DNA of 64,000 bases from Burkholderiaceae bacterium (GTDB lineage: Bacteria; Pseudomonadota; Gammaproteobacteria; Burkholderiales; Burkholderiaceae_F). Positions within the stretch are counted from its first letter, which is position 1, and each line of letters opens with the position of its first letter. The stretch lies in contig JAFAIM010000012.1 of NCBI GenBank assembly GCA_019236735.1, forward strand, positions 1 through 64,000, written 5' to 3'. Positions 1-8,682 of the stretch are shown piece by piece. The notes under the pieces were generated by a model that was given only the letters and a program-made list of their open reading frames with translations, was not told where the DNA came from and did no database searches. Made by a program: the position numbers and the translations under genes.

Positions 1-450
1 GTCCAGTCCGCTCAGGGGCCCGAACGCGAACATGAAGGTCTGGCTGCCGTCGGCCTCGGTCATGTGGCCGTCGCCGCCGGAGATCTGCTGGCACTTCACG
101 GTGCCGCCATTGCTCACGTACGGAGGCGTGACAGAGCCATTCGTAGCGGTCGCGCCATCAAAGGTAACGCCCGCGACGGTAACGGGCGGCACCAGCGTCG
201 GCCCGGTGTAGTAGTTCTCGAAATGCGGGCCGTAGTTGTTCGGCATGGTGCCGCCGCTTGTGTACGTGAGCGTGTTGACGCCCGTCGCGTTGTAGTCGTC
301 GTACAGGTTGGCGCCCGAACCTGTCGTGACGCTGCCAGGCGGGTGCAGCAGCGTCGCGTTCGGACACTGCACCATGAAGTTCTGCGCTCCCGCGGGCAAC
401 GCGACTGCCAGCAGCAGCGCCGCAACGGCGCGACTAAAGAGCTTGAACAT
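1..450 (-). CDS. Multicopper oxidase, N-terminal part (runs off the left edge)
   Basis: This is the first 150 codons of a secreted protein that continues beyond base 1. The start is the ATG at 450, preceded by a strong AGGGGAGG ribosome site. Residues 1-22 form a clean signal peptide ending AGA before Q23. Around residues 118-140 is KCQQISGGDGHM followed by FMFAFGPLSGLD, the opening signature I associate with large bacterial multicopper oxidases of the manganese-oxidising type. The copper-binding histidine clusters would lie further on and cannot be seen. The SCO1-like protein and ECF operon read in the same direction about 500 bases upstream, which fits a metal-handling role. Family assignment rests on the N-terminal motif only. 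Confidence 0.6.
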   Translation of the reverse strand, partial: MFKLFSRAVAALLLAVALPAGAQNFMVQCPNATLLHPPGSVTTGSGANLYDDYNATGVNTLTYTSGGTMPNNYGPHFENYYTGPTLVPPVTVAGVTFDGATATNGSVTPPYVSNGGTVKCQQISGGDGHMTEADGSQTFMFAFGPLSGLD

Positions 451-943
451 GAGACCTCCCCTGGACCTGGCGGCCGCAACTGTTCCTGCGGAAACCGTAC
501 CGAACGCAGGCTATTGCGTGCCCTTGTTGCTGGCAGCGTGGGAGCCACCGCTATTGGGACTCGGGGGCACCCTAGGCTTACATGCGCCTAGCCTCGACGA
601 TGGGTCGCAACGCTGTGCCTGGGGATATCTCCCCAATATGTGGAAAATACAGAGTTCCGCTTTTTTTTCAGATACTTATTGAATATCCATGCTGCGTCGC
701 AGGAAAACGCTATCTTGCAAATGGTAGGGATGCACAGTAAGCAAAATTGGTTCAAACCACGCCATAAACACGGTAGTTATGCTGCTTTTCCGCCGCTTTT
801 CAGCGGGAAACGGGAAGCAGTTTGGGGCTAGCGGGAATGGCCGCAGACGATAACGGCGGACGATAAAAACGGGGGCGACACCTCAATCAAGAAACAACGC
901 GAACGAGCCCGCCTCGCGGGCGTTCTTGCGACGCGGAGCGCGA
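451..943. other. 493-base intergenic region with two inverted repeats
   Basis: I see no convincing gene here. The short plus-strand ORF at 640-831 lacks a ribosome site and family features. The stretch is less GC-rich than its surroundings around 640-800 and has a run of eight T. Two short inverted repeats stand out: CTAGGC with an 8-base spacer at 572-591, and GGGGA-TATC-TCCCC at 621-634. Both lie upstream of the multicopper oxidase start and could be regulatory, or mark the end of the SCO transcript arriving from the right. Confidence 0.4.
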
Positions 944-1594
944 TCAGCGCGTCTGCGCGCCGCCCTGCGAGAACTGCGCGACCTGCTGATGGACCTCGTC
1001 GAGCAGCGCATCGGGCGTCGCGAACCCATCGAGTCGGATCCACGGGCCGCCCGGCGCTGCGCGATACAGAGTCACCGGCGAGTGGCTCATCTTGTCGCCG
1101 CGATACACATCGAACGCGCGTTGCACTCCAACGCTCGCCTCGAGGGTGCCAGTCAGGAACTCCCACTGCGGGCCGGCCTGGTAGCGCTTTGCATACTCGG
1201 TCAGGCGTGCCGGAGTGTCTTCCTCCGGGTCGATCGAGACCGACACCATTTTCACTTTGGCCGCATCCGCACCGAGGCGCCTCTGCACCTCGGCGAAGGT
1301 TTGCGTCAGCACGGGGCAAATCGTCGTGCAGGTCGTGTAGATGAAATCGAGCAGCACCGGACGGGGATCGCCCTTCAAGTCCTGCACAAGATTCACGCGC
1401 GTGCCGTCCGACCGAACCAGCGTGATGTCCGGCACCGCGTAATTGGTAGCGGTGCGAGTCACAGACGCCGCCCCCTGCATCATGTGGTGATGGTGTGCGT
1501 GAGGGTCGGACTGCGGGTCGTCCGCGCGCGCCACTGCCGAAGCAAACAGCAGGCAGCATCCACACAGCGCAAGGACACCATTCGTGCTCTTCAT
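944..1594 (-). CDS. SCO1/SenC family copper chaperone-like protein
   Basis: SCO proteins are membrane- or periplasm-anchored thioredoxin folds that carry copper for cytochrome oxidase assembly or act in redox defence. The CxxxC copper motif is visible as TTCTTICPVL (C89, C93). The partner histidine is in the later MSHSPVTLYR segment, and SIDPEEDTP is typical of the family. A signal peptide occupies residues 1-24, followed by an unusual PHAHHHHMM stretch that could bind metal. I take the ATG at 1594, which starts the signal peptide directly; an ATG 12 bases upstream (1606) is possible. It follows the anti-sigma gene by 24 bases, so it is probably the last gene of the ECF operon. Confidence 0.88.
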   Translation of the reverse strand: MKSTNGVLALCGCCLLFASAVARADDPQSDPHAHHHHMMQGAASVTRTATNYAVPDITLVRSDGTRVNLVQDLKGDPRPVLLDFIYTTCTTICPVLTQTFAEVQRRLGADAAKVKMVSVSIDPEEDTPARLTEYAKRYQAGPQWEFLTGTLEASVGVQRAFDVYRGDKMSHSPVTLYRAAPGGPWIRLDGFATPDALLDEVHQQVAQFSQGGAQTR

Positions 1595-1618
1595 TGCGTC
1601 GCCCATCCCAAGAAAGCG

Positions 1619-2371
1619 CTACGAGTTAGATGATAGCAGGGCACCGAAATCGCGCAATTCGGCCGCATTGAGGTCCGATACGGCCCAATACGACAGGCCC
1701 GCAGCGCCCCAGCGGACCATGTTGTAGCCGCGGCGCGGTTCCGTGGGGCCGGTGCCGGGGTGCTCCGACGGCCAGATGAACACCGAAATCACGTGCTGGC
1801 GGCGCTTGTACACCAGAACCGCGACCGGCTTGGCGTCGAGAACGTCGAGGCGCCCGCCGATCAGTTCGAATCCCTGCTGAGACAGATCCGGAACCGCCGG
1901 CGAAAATCCGAGGTGCGCGCTGAGCCACGGTTTTACCGTGTGATGGTCGGACGAAGCGACGTCCACCGGATTCGGCCCCAGCAGCGCGCGTAGGTGATCG
2001 TCCAGCACCTCCTGCACGCTCGGCTGCCATCCGGGCGGCTGCGCCTGCATCATCGGCAGCAGCGCCGGAACGAGCCAGGCGGCCAGCGCGGCGCACGCCA
2101 CGCCGGCGGCCAGCAAACCCCAAAATGGCGGCAGCCTGCGCGAGCGCGGTTCGGCCCGCCGCACCTGTCGCAGCACGCGCTCGTGCAGTCCCGCGGGCGC
2201 TTCGTAGTAGCGCGCCTGCGCGCGGATGCGCTCGCCGATCGCTCGCAGGTCGGACAGCCCCTGGCGCAGCTCGGCGTCGGCAACCAGGCGGCGCTCGAAA
2301 TCGCTCGATTCGGTGGCGCTCAATTCGCCATCGAGGTAGGCGTGCAGGCGCAACTCGTCGTCGCGGCTCAT
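1619..2371 (-). CDS. Anti-sigma factor, membrane-anchored
   Basis: The 250-residue protein starts with LHAYLDGELSATESSDFERRL, the N-terminal helix pattern of anti-sigma factors that hold ECF sigma factors. It has one membrane segment near residues 85-107 (GLLAAGVACAALAAWLVPAL) and a C-terminal part predicted to be periplasmic. I do not see the HxxxCxxC zinc motif, so it belongs to the zinc-free kind. Its ATG overlaps the stop of the sigma factor gene (ATGA), a tight translational coupling typical of sigma/anti-sigma pairs. The C-terminal domain probably senses the envelope signal, but nothing in the sequence names that signal. Confidence 0.85.
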   Translation of the reverse strand: MSRDDELRLHAYLDGELSATESSDFERRLVADAELRQGLSDLRAIGERIRAQARYYEAPAGLHERVLRQVRRAEPRSRRLPPFWGLLAAGVACAALAAWLVPALLPMMQAQPPGWQPSVQEVLDDHLRALLGPNPVDVASSDHHTVKPWLSAHLGFSPAVPDLSQQGFELIGGRLDVLDAKPVAVLVYKRRQHVISVFIWPSEHPGTGPTEPRRGYNMVRWGAAGLSYWAVSDLNAAELRDFGALLSSNS

Positions 2372-2907
2372 CGCGACGACTCCTGCCGGTCGGCGGCAGC
2401 CTCGATCACCTTGACCGACTGCGACAGCAGACGGCGCGCGCGCGCCAGCCGCGACATCACGGTTCCGATCGGGATGCCGGCGATCTGTGCGATCTGCCGG
2501 TATGCAAGGTCCTCCAGTTCGCGCAGCACGATCACTTCGCGCAACGCCGGCGGCAGCGCTGCGATCGCCTCGCTCAGAAGGCGTGCCTCCGCGCGACGGA
2601 TCGCGGAAGTTTCGGGCTGATCAGATGGCGGCGCCGCGATCTCGTCGGCGCCTTCTTCGAGTGCGGTCAGCTCGGCCGGACGATTGGCCTGCAGCCAGGT
2701 CCAAGCGGCATTGCGAACGATGCCGAGCAGCCACGGGCGTGCCTCGTCACCGCGCAATCCGTCCAGGAAGCGCAGCGCGCGCAGCGCGGCGTCCTGCACG
2801 ATGTCTTGCGCGTCGTGGTCGTTGCGCGTGAGCCAGCGGGCGAAGTTGTACGCCGCTCCCAGATGCGGAACGACCACCTGTTCGAAACGTCGCCCACGGT
2901 CGTCCAT
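2368..2907 (-). CDS. ECF-family RNA polymerase sigma factor
   Basis: A 179-residue group-4 sigma factor. Region 2 is seen in YNFARWLTRNDHDAQDIVQD near residues 18-38. Region 4 helix-turn-helix is seen in REVIVLRELEDLAYRQIAQI followed by GIPIGTVMSRLARARRLL. I start at the ATG at 2907, not the track start at 2952, because the earlier segment is atypical and the gap to the preceding small gene is then natural. It should direct transcription of its own operon and possibly other metal or envelope genes nearby, such as the multicopper oxidase or buf operon. That regulon is inference. Confidence 0.88.
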   Translation of the reverse strand: MDDRGRRFEQVVVPHLGAAYNFARWLTRNDHDAQDIVQDAALRALRFLDGLRGDEARPWLLGIVRNAAWTWLQANRPAELTALEEGADEIAAPPSDQPETSAIRRAEARLLSEAIAALPPALREVIVLRELEDLAYRQIAQIAGIPIGTVMSRLARARRLLSQSVKVIEAAADRQESSR

Positions 2908-2926
2908 TCCATACGATAACCCGTGA

Positions 2927-3103
2927 TCAGGAGTGCTGCGCTCCCGGCGCAACTTTGATCATCGTGCAGCTACCCACTTCGCCAGCCGCGGGCGGGGCAC
3001 CCGCCGTCGCCACGGAGCCGATCGTCCACGTGACGAAAGCGGCGATCAGCACGGCAAACATCGCGTTGTCGGGGGAAAACAGCCAGTTTCCTGTGTTGCC
3101 CAT
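2927..3103 (-). CDS. Small membrane protein, paralogue of the next gene
   Basis: A 58-residue protein starting at the ATG at 3103, behind an AAAGGA ribosome site. The longer ORF in the track adds 32 residues lacking membrane or domain character. Residues 11-31 contain DNAMFAVLIAAFVTWTIGSV, a single membrane segment. The tail has one cysteine (GSCTMIKVAP). It matches the neighbouring 55-residue protein along the membrane segment (NA-M/L-F-x-x-L-I-A-x-F-V), so the two are paralogues. I do not recognise a named family. It sits just ahead of the ECF sigma factor in the same operon, so a role in sensing or in the structure the sigma factor controls is plausible but unproven. Confidence 0.65.
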   Translation of the reverse strand: MGNTGNWLFSPDNAMFAVLIAAFVTWTIGSVATAGAPPAAGEVGSCTMIKVAPGAQHS

Positions 3104-3199
3104 CTCAGTTCCTTTCCGGTGAATCGCTGCAGGCGGAATTGCCACAGGCGCAATGTAGGTGCGAGCCTGCGCCTTCGCCATCCGCTTCTTGCCACCCAA

Positions 3200-3367
3200 T
3201 CAGGAATTGCTGCCGCTTACCGCGACTCGCGCCAGCGTGCTGGTAGCCACCGCCGCCGAATGCTTCGACAGATCCGTTGCCGCCGAAATCGCGAGCGAGC
3301 CGACGAACACGGCGATCAAAAGCGTGAAAAGGGCATTCTCGGAAGTCCGTTGAAATGCGTTTGTCAT
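3200..3367 (-). CDS. Small membrane protein heading the ECF operon
   Basis: A 55-residue protein from the ATG at 3367, preceded by GGAGAGAGAAA, a good ribosome site. The track ORF starting at 3562 is an over-extension. The segment SENALFTLLIAVFVGSLAIS is a single membrane helix near residues 9-28, closely resembling that of the following 58-residue protein. The C-terminal part is small and polar, rich in S, A and V. It is the first recognisable gene of the presumed operon of two small proteins, sigma factor, anti-sigma factor and SCO protein. No family name is recognised. Confidence 0.65.
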   Translation of the reverse strand: MTNAFQRTSENALFTLLIAVFVGSLAISAATDLSKHSAAVATSTLARVAVSGSNS

Positions 3368-3636
3368 TTTCTCTCTCCTGGGTTGGACCGGGGCCGTTCC
3401 CCGATGCGATGGAGGCACTGTATGGATGGGCCTTGCGCGTCGCCAGCCGATTGCGACGAAGCGCCAATTGCGGCGCGCGAAGTGCAAAAAGGCAGGACAG
3501 GCGGAGCGAAACCGCGATTGGCGGTGCGAAACGGGCGTAGACGGGCGCGAAAATCGGATCAAGGGACCAAGTCAGCATCACGGTTATCGGGAGAAAATCG
3601 CCACGCGTCGCTCCCCCGGCGACCTCACTTGGGTGA

Positions 3637-4711
3637 TCAGATGAGTTGGCTCAGCAGGGTTTGCACTGGCACAACGACCGGCTCGGCCCGTTCGAAGCAG
3701 TCTGCGTTCACGAAGGCCCGGTTCATGACGGCCTGAAACGCGTGGCGGGCCCTTGTCTGCGATTGGAAGTATTCCAGCGCGTCGGACAGTCCAGCTTCAC
3801 TTGCCTTGACTTCCACCAGGAACCACGGTTTGCGATCGCGCACCACCAGGAAGTCGACCTCCCGCTTCAGCTTGTCGCGCACATAGCGAAGATCGAACTG
3901 CCCCAGGCCCAAGTCTGTCCAGCCCTCGACGGCCTTGAGCAGATGGCAGCCAACGAAGGTCTCCGCCCTGGCACCGAGATCCTCGATACCGGACCAGTCG
4001 CGCAAGAACCACTTCGGCTCCTTGCGCAGTGCCTTGGCGACGTTGGCGAACCACGGTCGCACGAGGAAGCCGAAATGCAGGCGAACGAGAAGGTCTACCC
4101 AGCGTCTCACGGTATCGACCGCGACAGCGATTTCGCGGCTCAGGTTCGAATAGACGATCTGACTGGCGGAACGCTCGGACAGAATCTGGGCGAGCACTTC
4201 CATCGAACCGAGATCTTGCAGTTGCGCCACGTCGCGCACATCCACCTTGGTGAGTTGATCCAGTCTGAGCGATCTCCACCGGCGCGTGAAGCGTACGTCA
4301 CGTTTCAGGAAGGGCTCCGGAAAGCCGCCATGGTCGAGGAGAGCACACCAGTCGGCTTGCGGGATGGGAACGGGCGGCTGGACAGCCTCGCGCGGCACCG
4401 CCGTGCGGACGCATTCGGCAACGCTCCACGAATGCATGCGAAACGGGAAGTAGCGGCCCATAAGGCTCTCGCCGCCGCGGCGCGCGATATCCAAGCGAGA
4501 GCTTCCCGTGACGATCACCCGCACGCGCGGCCCGTACATGTCAAAGAAGCCTTTCAGGAATCCCTTCCACTTGGGGTACTTGTGCAGCTCGTCCAACACG
4601 ACAACGGCGGCGCGCTCGCGAAGATTGGTACTAACTTGAACCGAGTCGAAACAGGTGTGAAAGGACGCTTCGGCGACGAACCGGGACCGCGGGTTCGGGT
4701 ACCGTATCGGC
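3637..4711 (-). pseudogene. AAA ATPase with DUF4143, truncated at the N-terminus
   Basis: The reading frame encodes most of an AAA-type ATPase of the DUF4143 family. The Walker B segment AVVVLDELHKYPKWKGFLKG and sensor segment VRVIVTGSSRLDIARRGGES are present. So is the family's C-terminal nuclease-like part (DFLVVRDRKPWFLVEVKAS). The N-terminal portion with the Walker A P-loop is missing. Upstream of roughly 4690 the frame merely runs antisense through the signal peptide region of the thioredoxin gene. The ORF is therefore not the 430-residue protein in the track but a 5'-deleted remnant, unlikely to be an active ATPase. Such genes often spread horizontally. The neighbouring thioredoxin gene now begins at the break. 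Confidence 0.72.
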
Positions 4712-6358
4712 ATGGACATGCGAGAACTGCGGCACGGCAAGCTCCAACTTGCGATCCTCCTCGCAGGTGCGCTGGGAGCTGCGCCTGCAATCGGAGCATC
4801 CGAGGCAGACCCTCGGGATGTGGGCAGCTCCGCGGTCACGGCGTCAGGCGAGCACTCCGGCGCTCTGGCGATCGCGTGGTTCGCCGGCGACGTCGACGCC
4901 GCGTTTGCGCGCGCGCGCGCTGAGCGCAAGCCCGTTTTCCTCTACTGGGGCGCGACATGGTGCCCGCCCTGCAACCAAGTGAAGGCGACGATCTTCCAGC
5001 GCCAGGATTTCATCGAGCGTTCGCGCCAGTTCGTTCCCGTCTATATCGACGGCGATCAGCCGAGCGCGCAGAAGCTCGCGGACCGTTTCCGCGTGCGCGG
5101 GTACCCGACGATGATCCTGTTCTCGCCTGACGGCACCGAGGTGACGCGGCTGCCGGGCGAAATCGATCCGCAGCAGTATCTCGAGCTTCTGTCGCTGGGG
5201 CTTGGCGCTGGCCGTTCGGCGCACGCGACGCTGCAAACGGCGCTGCACGCAGGCAACGGGCACGAGGCCGGAAACCTCACCGCCGAAGACTGGACCCTGC
5301 TCGCCGATTACTCCTGGGACACTGACGAGGGGCAGTTGGTGGCACCCGACCACGTCGCTTCGACGCTGGTCGCGCTGGCGCAGTCGTGCCCGGCGCGCTA
5401 TCGCGCCGCCTCCGATCGGCTGGCGCTGCGCGCGATCTCCGCGACCGCCGCGGGCAAGGGGACGGTCAGCGTGGATCGTGCGCGCGCACTCGCGCACGTC
5501 GAATCGGTGCTGGCGGACCCTGCGCGCGCTCGCGCGCAGTTCGACCTGCTGGTGGAATGGGCGCCGATCGTCGTAGGGGCCGTGACCGATCCGCAGAGCA
5601 GCGAAAGGCAGCAGCTGGTTGAGCGCTGGGATGCGCGGCTCGCCGCATTCGCGGCGGATCAGCAGGTTTTTACCGCCGACCGGCTCGATGCGCTGTCCAC
5701 CCGCGCGGTCTTACAAAAGCTGCTCGATCCCAATGCGCCCGTTGCGCCGCCTCTGGTCGAAGCGATCCGGTCCGCAGTGGCCCTGGCCGATCGCGAAACC
5801 ACGGATCGCTACGAGCGACAGGCCGTGATCAGCTCGGCCGCCTACGCGCTCTCGGCCGCCGGCCTCGACAAAGAGTCCGACTCGCTGTTGACCGCTGAGC
5901 TCACCCGCTCGGCCTCGCCGTACTATCCGATGACCGAGCTCGCCGTGAACGCGCGCAAACGTGGCGACGCTGCCGCCGCGCTCGACTGGTACGAGAAGGC
6001 ATACGGCGCTGCGCAGGGGCCCGCCACGCGACTGCAGTGGGGCGCTCGCTATGTGACGGCGTTGCTCGAGCTGTCGCCCGACCGGGAAGACCGTGTCGCA
6101 CAATCCGTTACACGCGTGATCGGGGATCTGGATCCGGCGCCAGAGACCTTTCACGGCCGCAACCGTGTGGTGCTCGAGCGGCTGGGAGCGGCGCTGCTCG
6201 AGTGGGACTCCGGCCATGCGCACGATTCGGTCGTGAGCGACGCAGCCGAGAAGATGGTCGCGGTTTGCATCAAATTGCCGGACGCTGCGCCCGAGAGGGT
6301 CGTGTGCGGCAGCCTGTTGCAGCGATCAGGATCGCCGACCTTGCCAGAGCATCACTGA
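4712..6358 (+). CDS. Periplasmic thioredoxin-domain protein
   Basis: The 548-residue protein begins with a signal peptide (residues 1-29, ending PAIGA). A thioredoxin fold with catalytic WGATWCPPCNQVK lies near residues 79-91, and the cis-proline strand is RGYPTMILF. The N-terminal layout (AFARARAERKPVFLYWGATW) is that of thioredoxin-like proteins with a DsbD-gamma or SoxW-type fold. The remaining 370 residues are helical and alanine-rich with TPR-like spacing late on (ALDWYEKAYGAA), and I cannot assign them. It probably reduces or isomerises disulfides of exported proteins. The start at 4712 has no clear ribosome site; an ATG two codons later is also possible. Confidence 0.78.
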   Translation: MDMRELRHGKLQLAILLAGALGAAPAIGASEADPRDVGSSAVTASGEHSGALAIAWFAGDVDAAFARARAERKPVFLYWGATWCPPCNQVKATIFQRQDFIERSRQFVPVYIDGDQPSAQKLADRFRVRGYPTMILFSPDGTEVTRLPGEIDPQQYLELLSLGLGAGRSAHATLQTALHAGNGHEAGNLTAEDWTLLADYSWDTDEGQLVAPDHVASTLVALAQSCPARYRAASDRLALRAISATAAGKGTVSVDRARALAHVESVLADPARARAQFDLLVEWAPIVVGAVTDPQSSERQQLVERWDARLAAFAADQQVFTADRLDALSTRAVLQKLLDPNAPVAPPLVEAIRSAVALADRETTDRYERQAVISSAAYALSAAGLDKESDSLLTAELTRSASPYYPMTELAVNARKRGDAAAALDWYEKAYGAAQGPATRLQWGARYVTALLELSPDREDRVAQSVTRVIGDLDPAPETFHGRNRVVLERLGAALLEWDSGHAHDSVVSDAAEKMVAVCIKLPDAAPERVVCGSLLQRSGSPTLPEHH

Positions 6359-6425
6359 GCCGCTCCGGCTTGCACCGGCCGAGCTACGAATGCGTTGACC
6401 GATCTTCCTTCGCCTGTGGTGGGAA

Positions 6426-7805
6426 TCACCCCACGAATTGGGGGGGAACTGTCGGTAGGACCCGCCGAATCGTCAGGATCGCTCGCAGCCCGCCACCCTC
6501 GCGCGACTCGAACGCGACATCTCCTCCGTGACCGCGTGCGATCGCGCGCGCAATCGCCAGCCCGAGCCCGGTTCCGCCAGTGTGGCGCGCGCGAGATGCC
6601 TCCAGCCGCACGTACGGTTCGAACACGCGTTCTTGCTCGGATTGCGGGATTCCCGGACCGCGGTCCTCGACGACGAATTCGATCCGCTCGGCACCGTCGC
6701 GGAGGGTCAGATCAATGTCGCCTCCGCCGTATCGACGCGCGTTGTCGACCAGGTTGCTCAGGCAGCGCCGCACCGCTTGCGCGCGCGCGAGTAACGGCGC
6801 GCCCGCCTGTCCATGCGTGCGGATCTGGCAGCCGAGCGCCCGCATGTCCTCCGCAACCGATTCGACCAGCGCGTTCGCGTCGACCCGGGCCGGTTGCTCG
6901 CCACTGTGTCCGGCACGCAGGAATTCGAGCGTGTTGCCGATCATGCGATCCATCTCGACCAGGTCGCTTTCGATCGCCTCGCGTGTCGCCTCGTCGGCGA
7001 GACGCTCGATTCGCAGGCGCACGCGCGTGATCGGCAGCCTGAGGTCGTGTGAGACCGCGGCGAGCGCTTGCGATCGGGTCTGCAAGTTGCGCTTCAAATC
7101 CTGCTGCATCCGGTTGAACGAGGCGGCGGCGACCGCGACTTCCGCCGGACCGGTTTCTGCCAGTGGAGGCTGGTCGAGGTCACTGGCCAGGCCCTGCGCC
7201 GCGCGCGCCAGCGTCTGCAGCGGCAGCGTCAGGCGCCGCACCGCCCACGCGGCAAGTGCGCCGGCGGCGGCCATCAGCGCTGCAACCGCGATCAACAGAT
7301 TGGTCGATGGCCCCGACAGCGGCGGCGGCAGCGCGTGCCGCAACGTCACGACCGTCCCATCTCTCAGTCGCGCCTGAACCGCGAGCAGCCGCAACTGTCT
7401 CCGGTGCGTGCCCTCGAAAGGTTCCGGCGCAGCGGCAGGCTCCGGGCGCAGTACCACTGCCTGCACCTCGAGTGGGTGCACCAGTTCCTTTCGAAGGTTG
7501 TCCAAGAATGCGGACGCCTCGTCCGGCAGCGGTTCCTGCGGCTTGCGCCACGCCTCCTGCAAGCTCGCGTGCCCCGGATGCAGTCCAGCCGTGCCAATGA
7601 TGCGCAGCCGTTCGTCCGGCGTCGCGGCGTCGATCGCGCCGATGAATCCCGCGATCCGCTGGGCCGCCTGATCACCCCATATCCGGCGCACCAAGCGCTC
7701 GCGCTCGACCAGCAGCACTCCGGCCACGACCAGTTGCGAGACGACCACCGCCACGACGGTGGCGAAGACCACCTGGCCGAACAGCGATCGGGGAAGAAGC
7801 TTCAT
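6426..7805 (-). CDS. Sensor histidine kinase, CpxA/EnvZ-like
   Basis: A 459-residue two-component kinase. The first membrane helix lies at residues 8-32 and the second near 165-185 (LLIAVAALMAAAGALAAWAV), bounding a periplasmic sensor domain of about 130 residues. A HAMP linker follows. The phosphorylation box is AVSHDLRLPITRVRLRIERL, the N box is LVDNARRYGGG, and the G boxes are VEDRGPGIP and GTGLGLAIARAIARGHGG. The ATG overlaps the stop of the response regulator gene (ATGA), so the pair is co-translated. The periplasmic protein encoded divergently beyond the regulator resembles CpxP/Spy, which suggests envelope or metal stress as input. Confidence 0.9.
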   Translation of the reverse strand: MKLLPRSLFGQVVFATVVAVVVSQLVVAGVLLVERERLVRRIWGDQAAQRIAGFIGAIDAATPDERLRIIGTAGLHPGHASLQEAWRKPQEPLPDEASAFLDNLRKELVHPLEVQAVVLRPEPAAAPEPFEGTHRRQLRLLAVQARLRDGTVVTLRHALPPPLSGPSTNLLIAVAALMAAAGALAAWAVRRLTLPLQTLARAAQGLASDLDQPPLAETGPAEVAVAAASFNRMQQDLKRNLQTRSQALAAVSHDLRLPITRVRLRIERLADEATREAIESDLVEMDRMIGNTLEFLRAGHSGEQPARVDANALVESVAEDMRALGCQIRTHGQAGAPLLARAQAVRRCLSNLVDNARRYGGGDIDLTLRDGAERIEFVVEDRGPGIPQSEQERVFEPYVRLEASRARHTGGTGLGLAIARAIARGHGGDVAFESREGGGLRAILTIRRVLPTVPPQFVG

Positions 7806-8545
7806 CCGCGCTGCGGTGCGCTCACGAGCATGTAGCCTTCGCTGCGGACGGTGCGGATCATGCGCGGCTCGCGCGCGTCGTCGCGCAGCCGCTTGCGCAG
7901 CCGGCTCACCAGTACGTCGACGGTGCGCTCGAGACGGTTGGCCTCGCGCCCCGCGATCGCGTCGATCAGCTGGTCGCGCGTCAGCACTCGATTCAGGTTC
8001 TCGGCCAGTGCACGAAGCAGGCGGAACTCGCCGGTCGACAGCGCCACGACGACACCTTCGGGATCGACCAGGTGATGTGCACCCAGATCGAGCGTCCAGC
8101 CGTCGAAGCCGATACGGGAGGACACGTTGCTGCCGCGATCACCGGCGCGCCGCAGAATGCTGCGGATTCGCGCCAGCAGCTCGCGCGGCGAAAACGGCTT
8201 GGCGAGGTAGTCGTCCGCCCCCATTTCGAGTCCGAGCACCCGTTCGAACTCGTCGCCGCGCGCGGTCAACATCAGGATCGGCACCGACGAACGCGCGCGC
8301 AGGCGGCGACATAGCGTCAGCCCGTCGTCGCCGGGAAGCATCAGGTCCAGGACAATCAGATCGTACTCGGAGCGCCCGAGCTCATCATGCATCGCAGCGC
8401 CGTCGGCCACCGCACGCACTTCGTAACTGGAGTCGCGCAGGTAGCCGTCGAGCAGCTCGCGCAAGCCGGGATCGTCGTCGACGACCAGGATCCGTTGCGT
8501 CATTCGGCGCGCGGTCACAGGAGAGGTTCTCTGCAGCATAAGCAT
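7802..8545 (-). CDS. OmpR-family response regulator
   Basis: The receiver domain starts RILVVDDDPGLRELL, with the phosphoacceptor aspartate in DLIVLDLMLPGDDG and the conserved lysine in DDYLAKPFSPREL. The C-terminal winged helix is seen in LSTGEFRLLRALAENLNRVL and VDVLVSRLRKRLRDD. I use the ATG at 8545 because AAAGGGAG stands eight bases before it; the track start at 8638 would run into the divergent gene's leader. It pairs with the downstream kinase. The 137-base gap to the divergent Spy-like gene most likely holds the target promoter, an arrangement known for cpxRA/cpxP in enterobacteria. Confidence 0.92.
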   Translation of the reverse strand: MLMLQRTSPVTARRMTQRILVVDDDPGLRELLDGYLRDSSYEVRAVADGAAMHDELGRSEYDLIVLDLMLPGDDGLTLCRRLRARSSVPILMLTARGDEFERVLGLEMGADDYLAKPFSPRELLARIRSILRRAGDRGSNVSSRIGFDGWTLDLGAHHLVDPEGVVVALSTGEFRLLRALAENLNRVLTRDQLIDAIAGREANRLERTVDVLVSRLRKRLRDDAREPRMIRTVRSEGYMLVSAPQRG

Positions 8546-8682
8546 GGTCGAACTCCCTTTCGAGTGAGGATACAGGCGCTGACCAACTGTTACGCGCAGT
8601 TCACAGGCCGAAGGGCGGCACCATGAACCCATTGACACCGCGTCGCTCTAATGGTTCGCAACCTTCCCAACCGGAGAGCTTC

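Noticed and set aside
640-831. 63-residue plus-strand ORF in the first gap
   Set aside because: No ribosome site and no recognisable feature; lies in a low-GC intergenic stretch.
3646-4923. 425-residue plus-strand ORF
   Set aside because: Antisense to the DUF4143 remnant. The minus-strand frame has Walker B and family motifs, while this frame is H/R/L-rich without domains.
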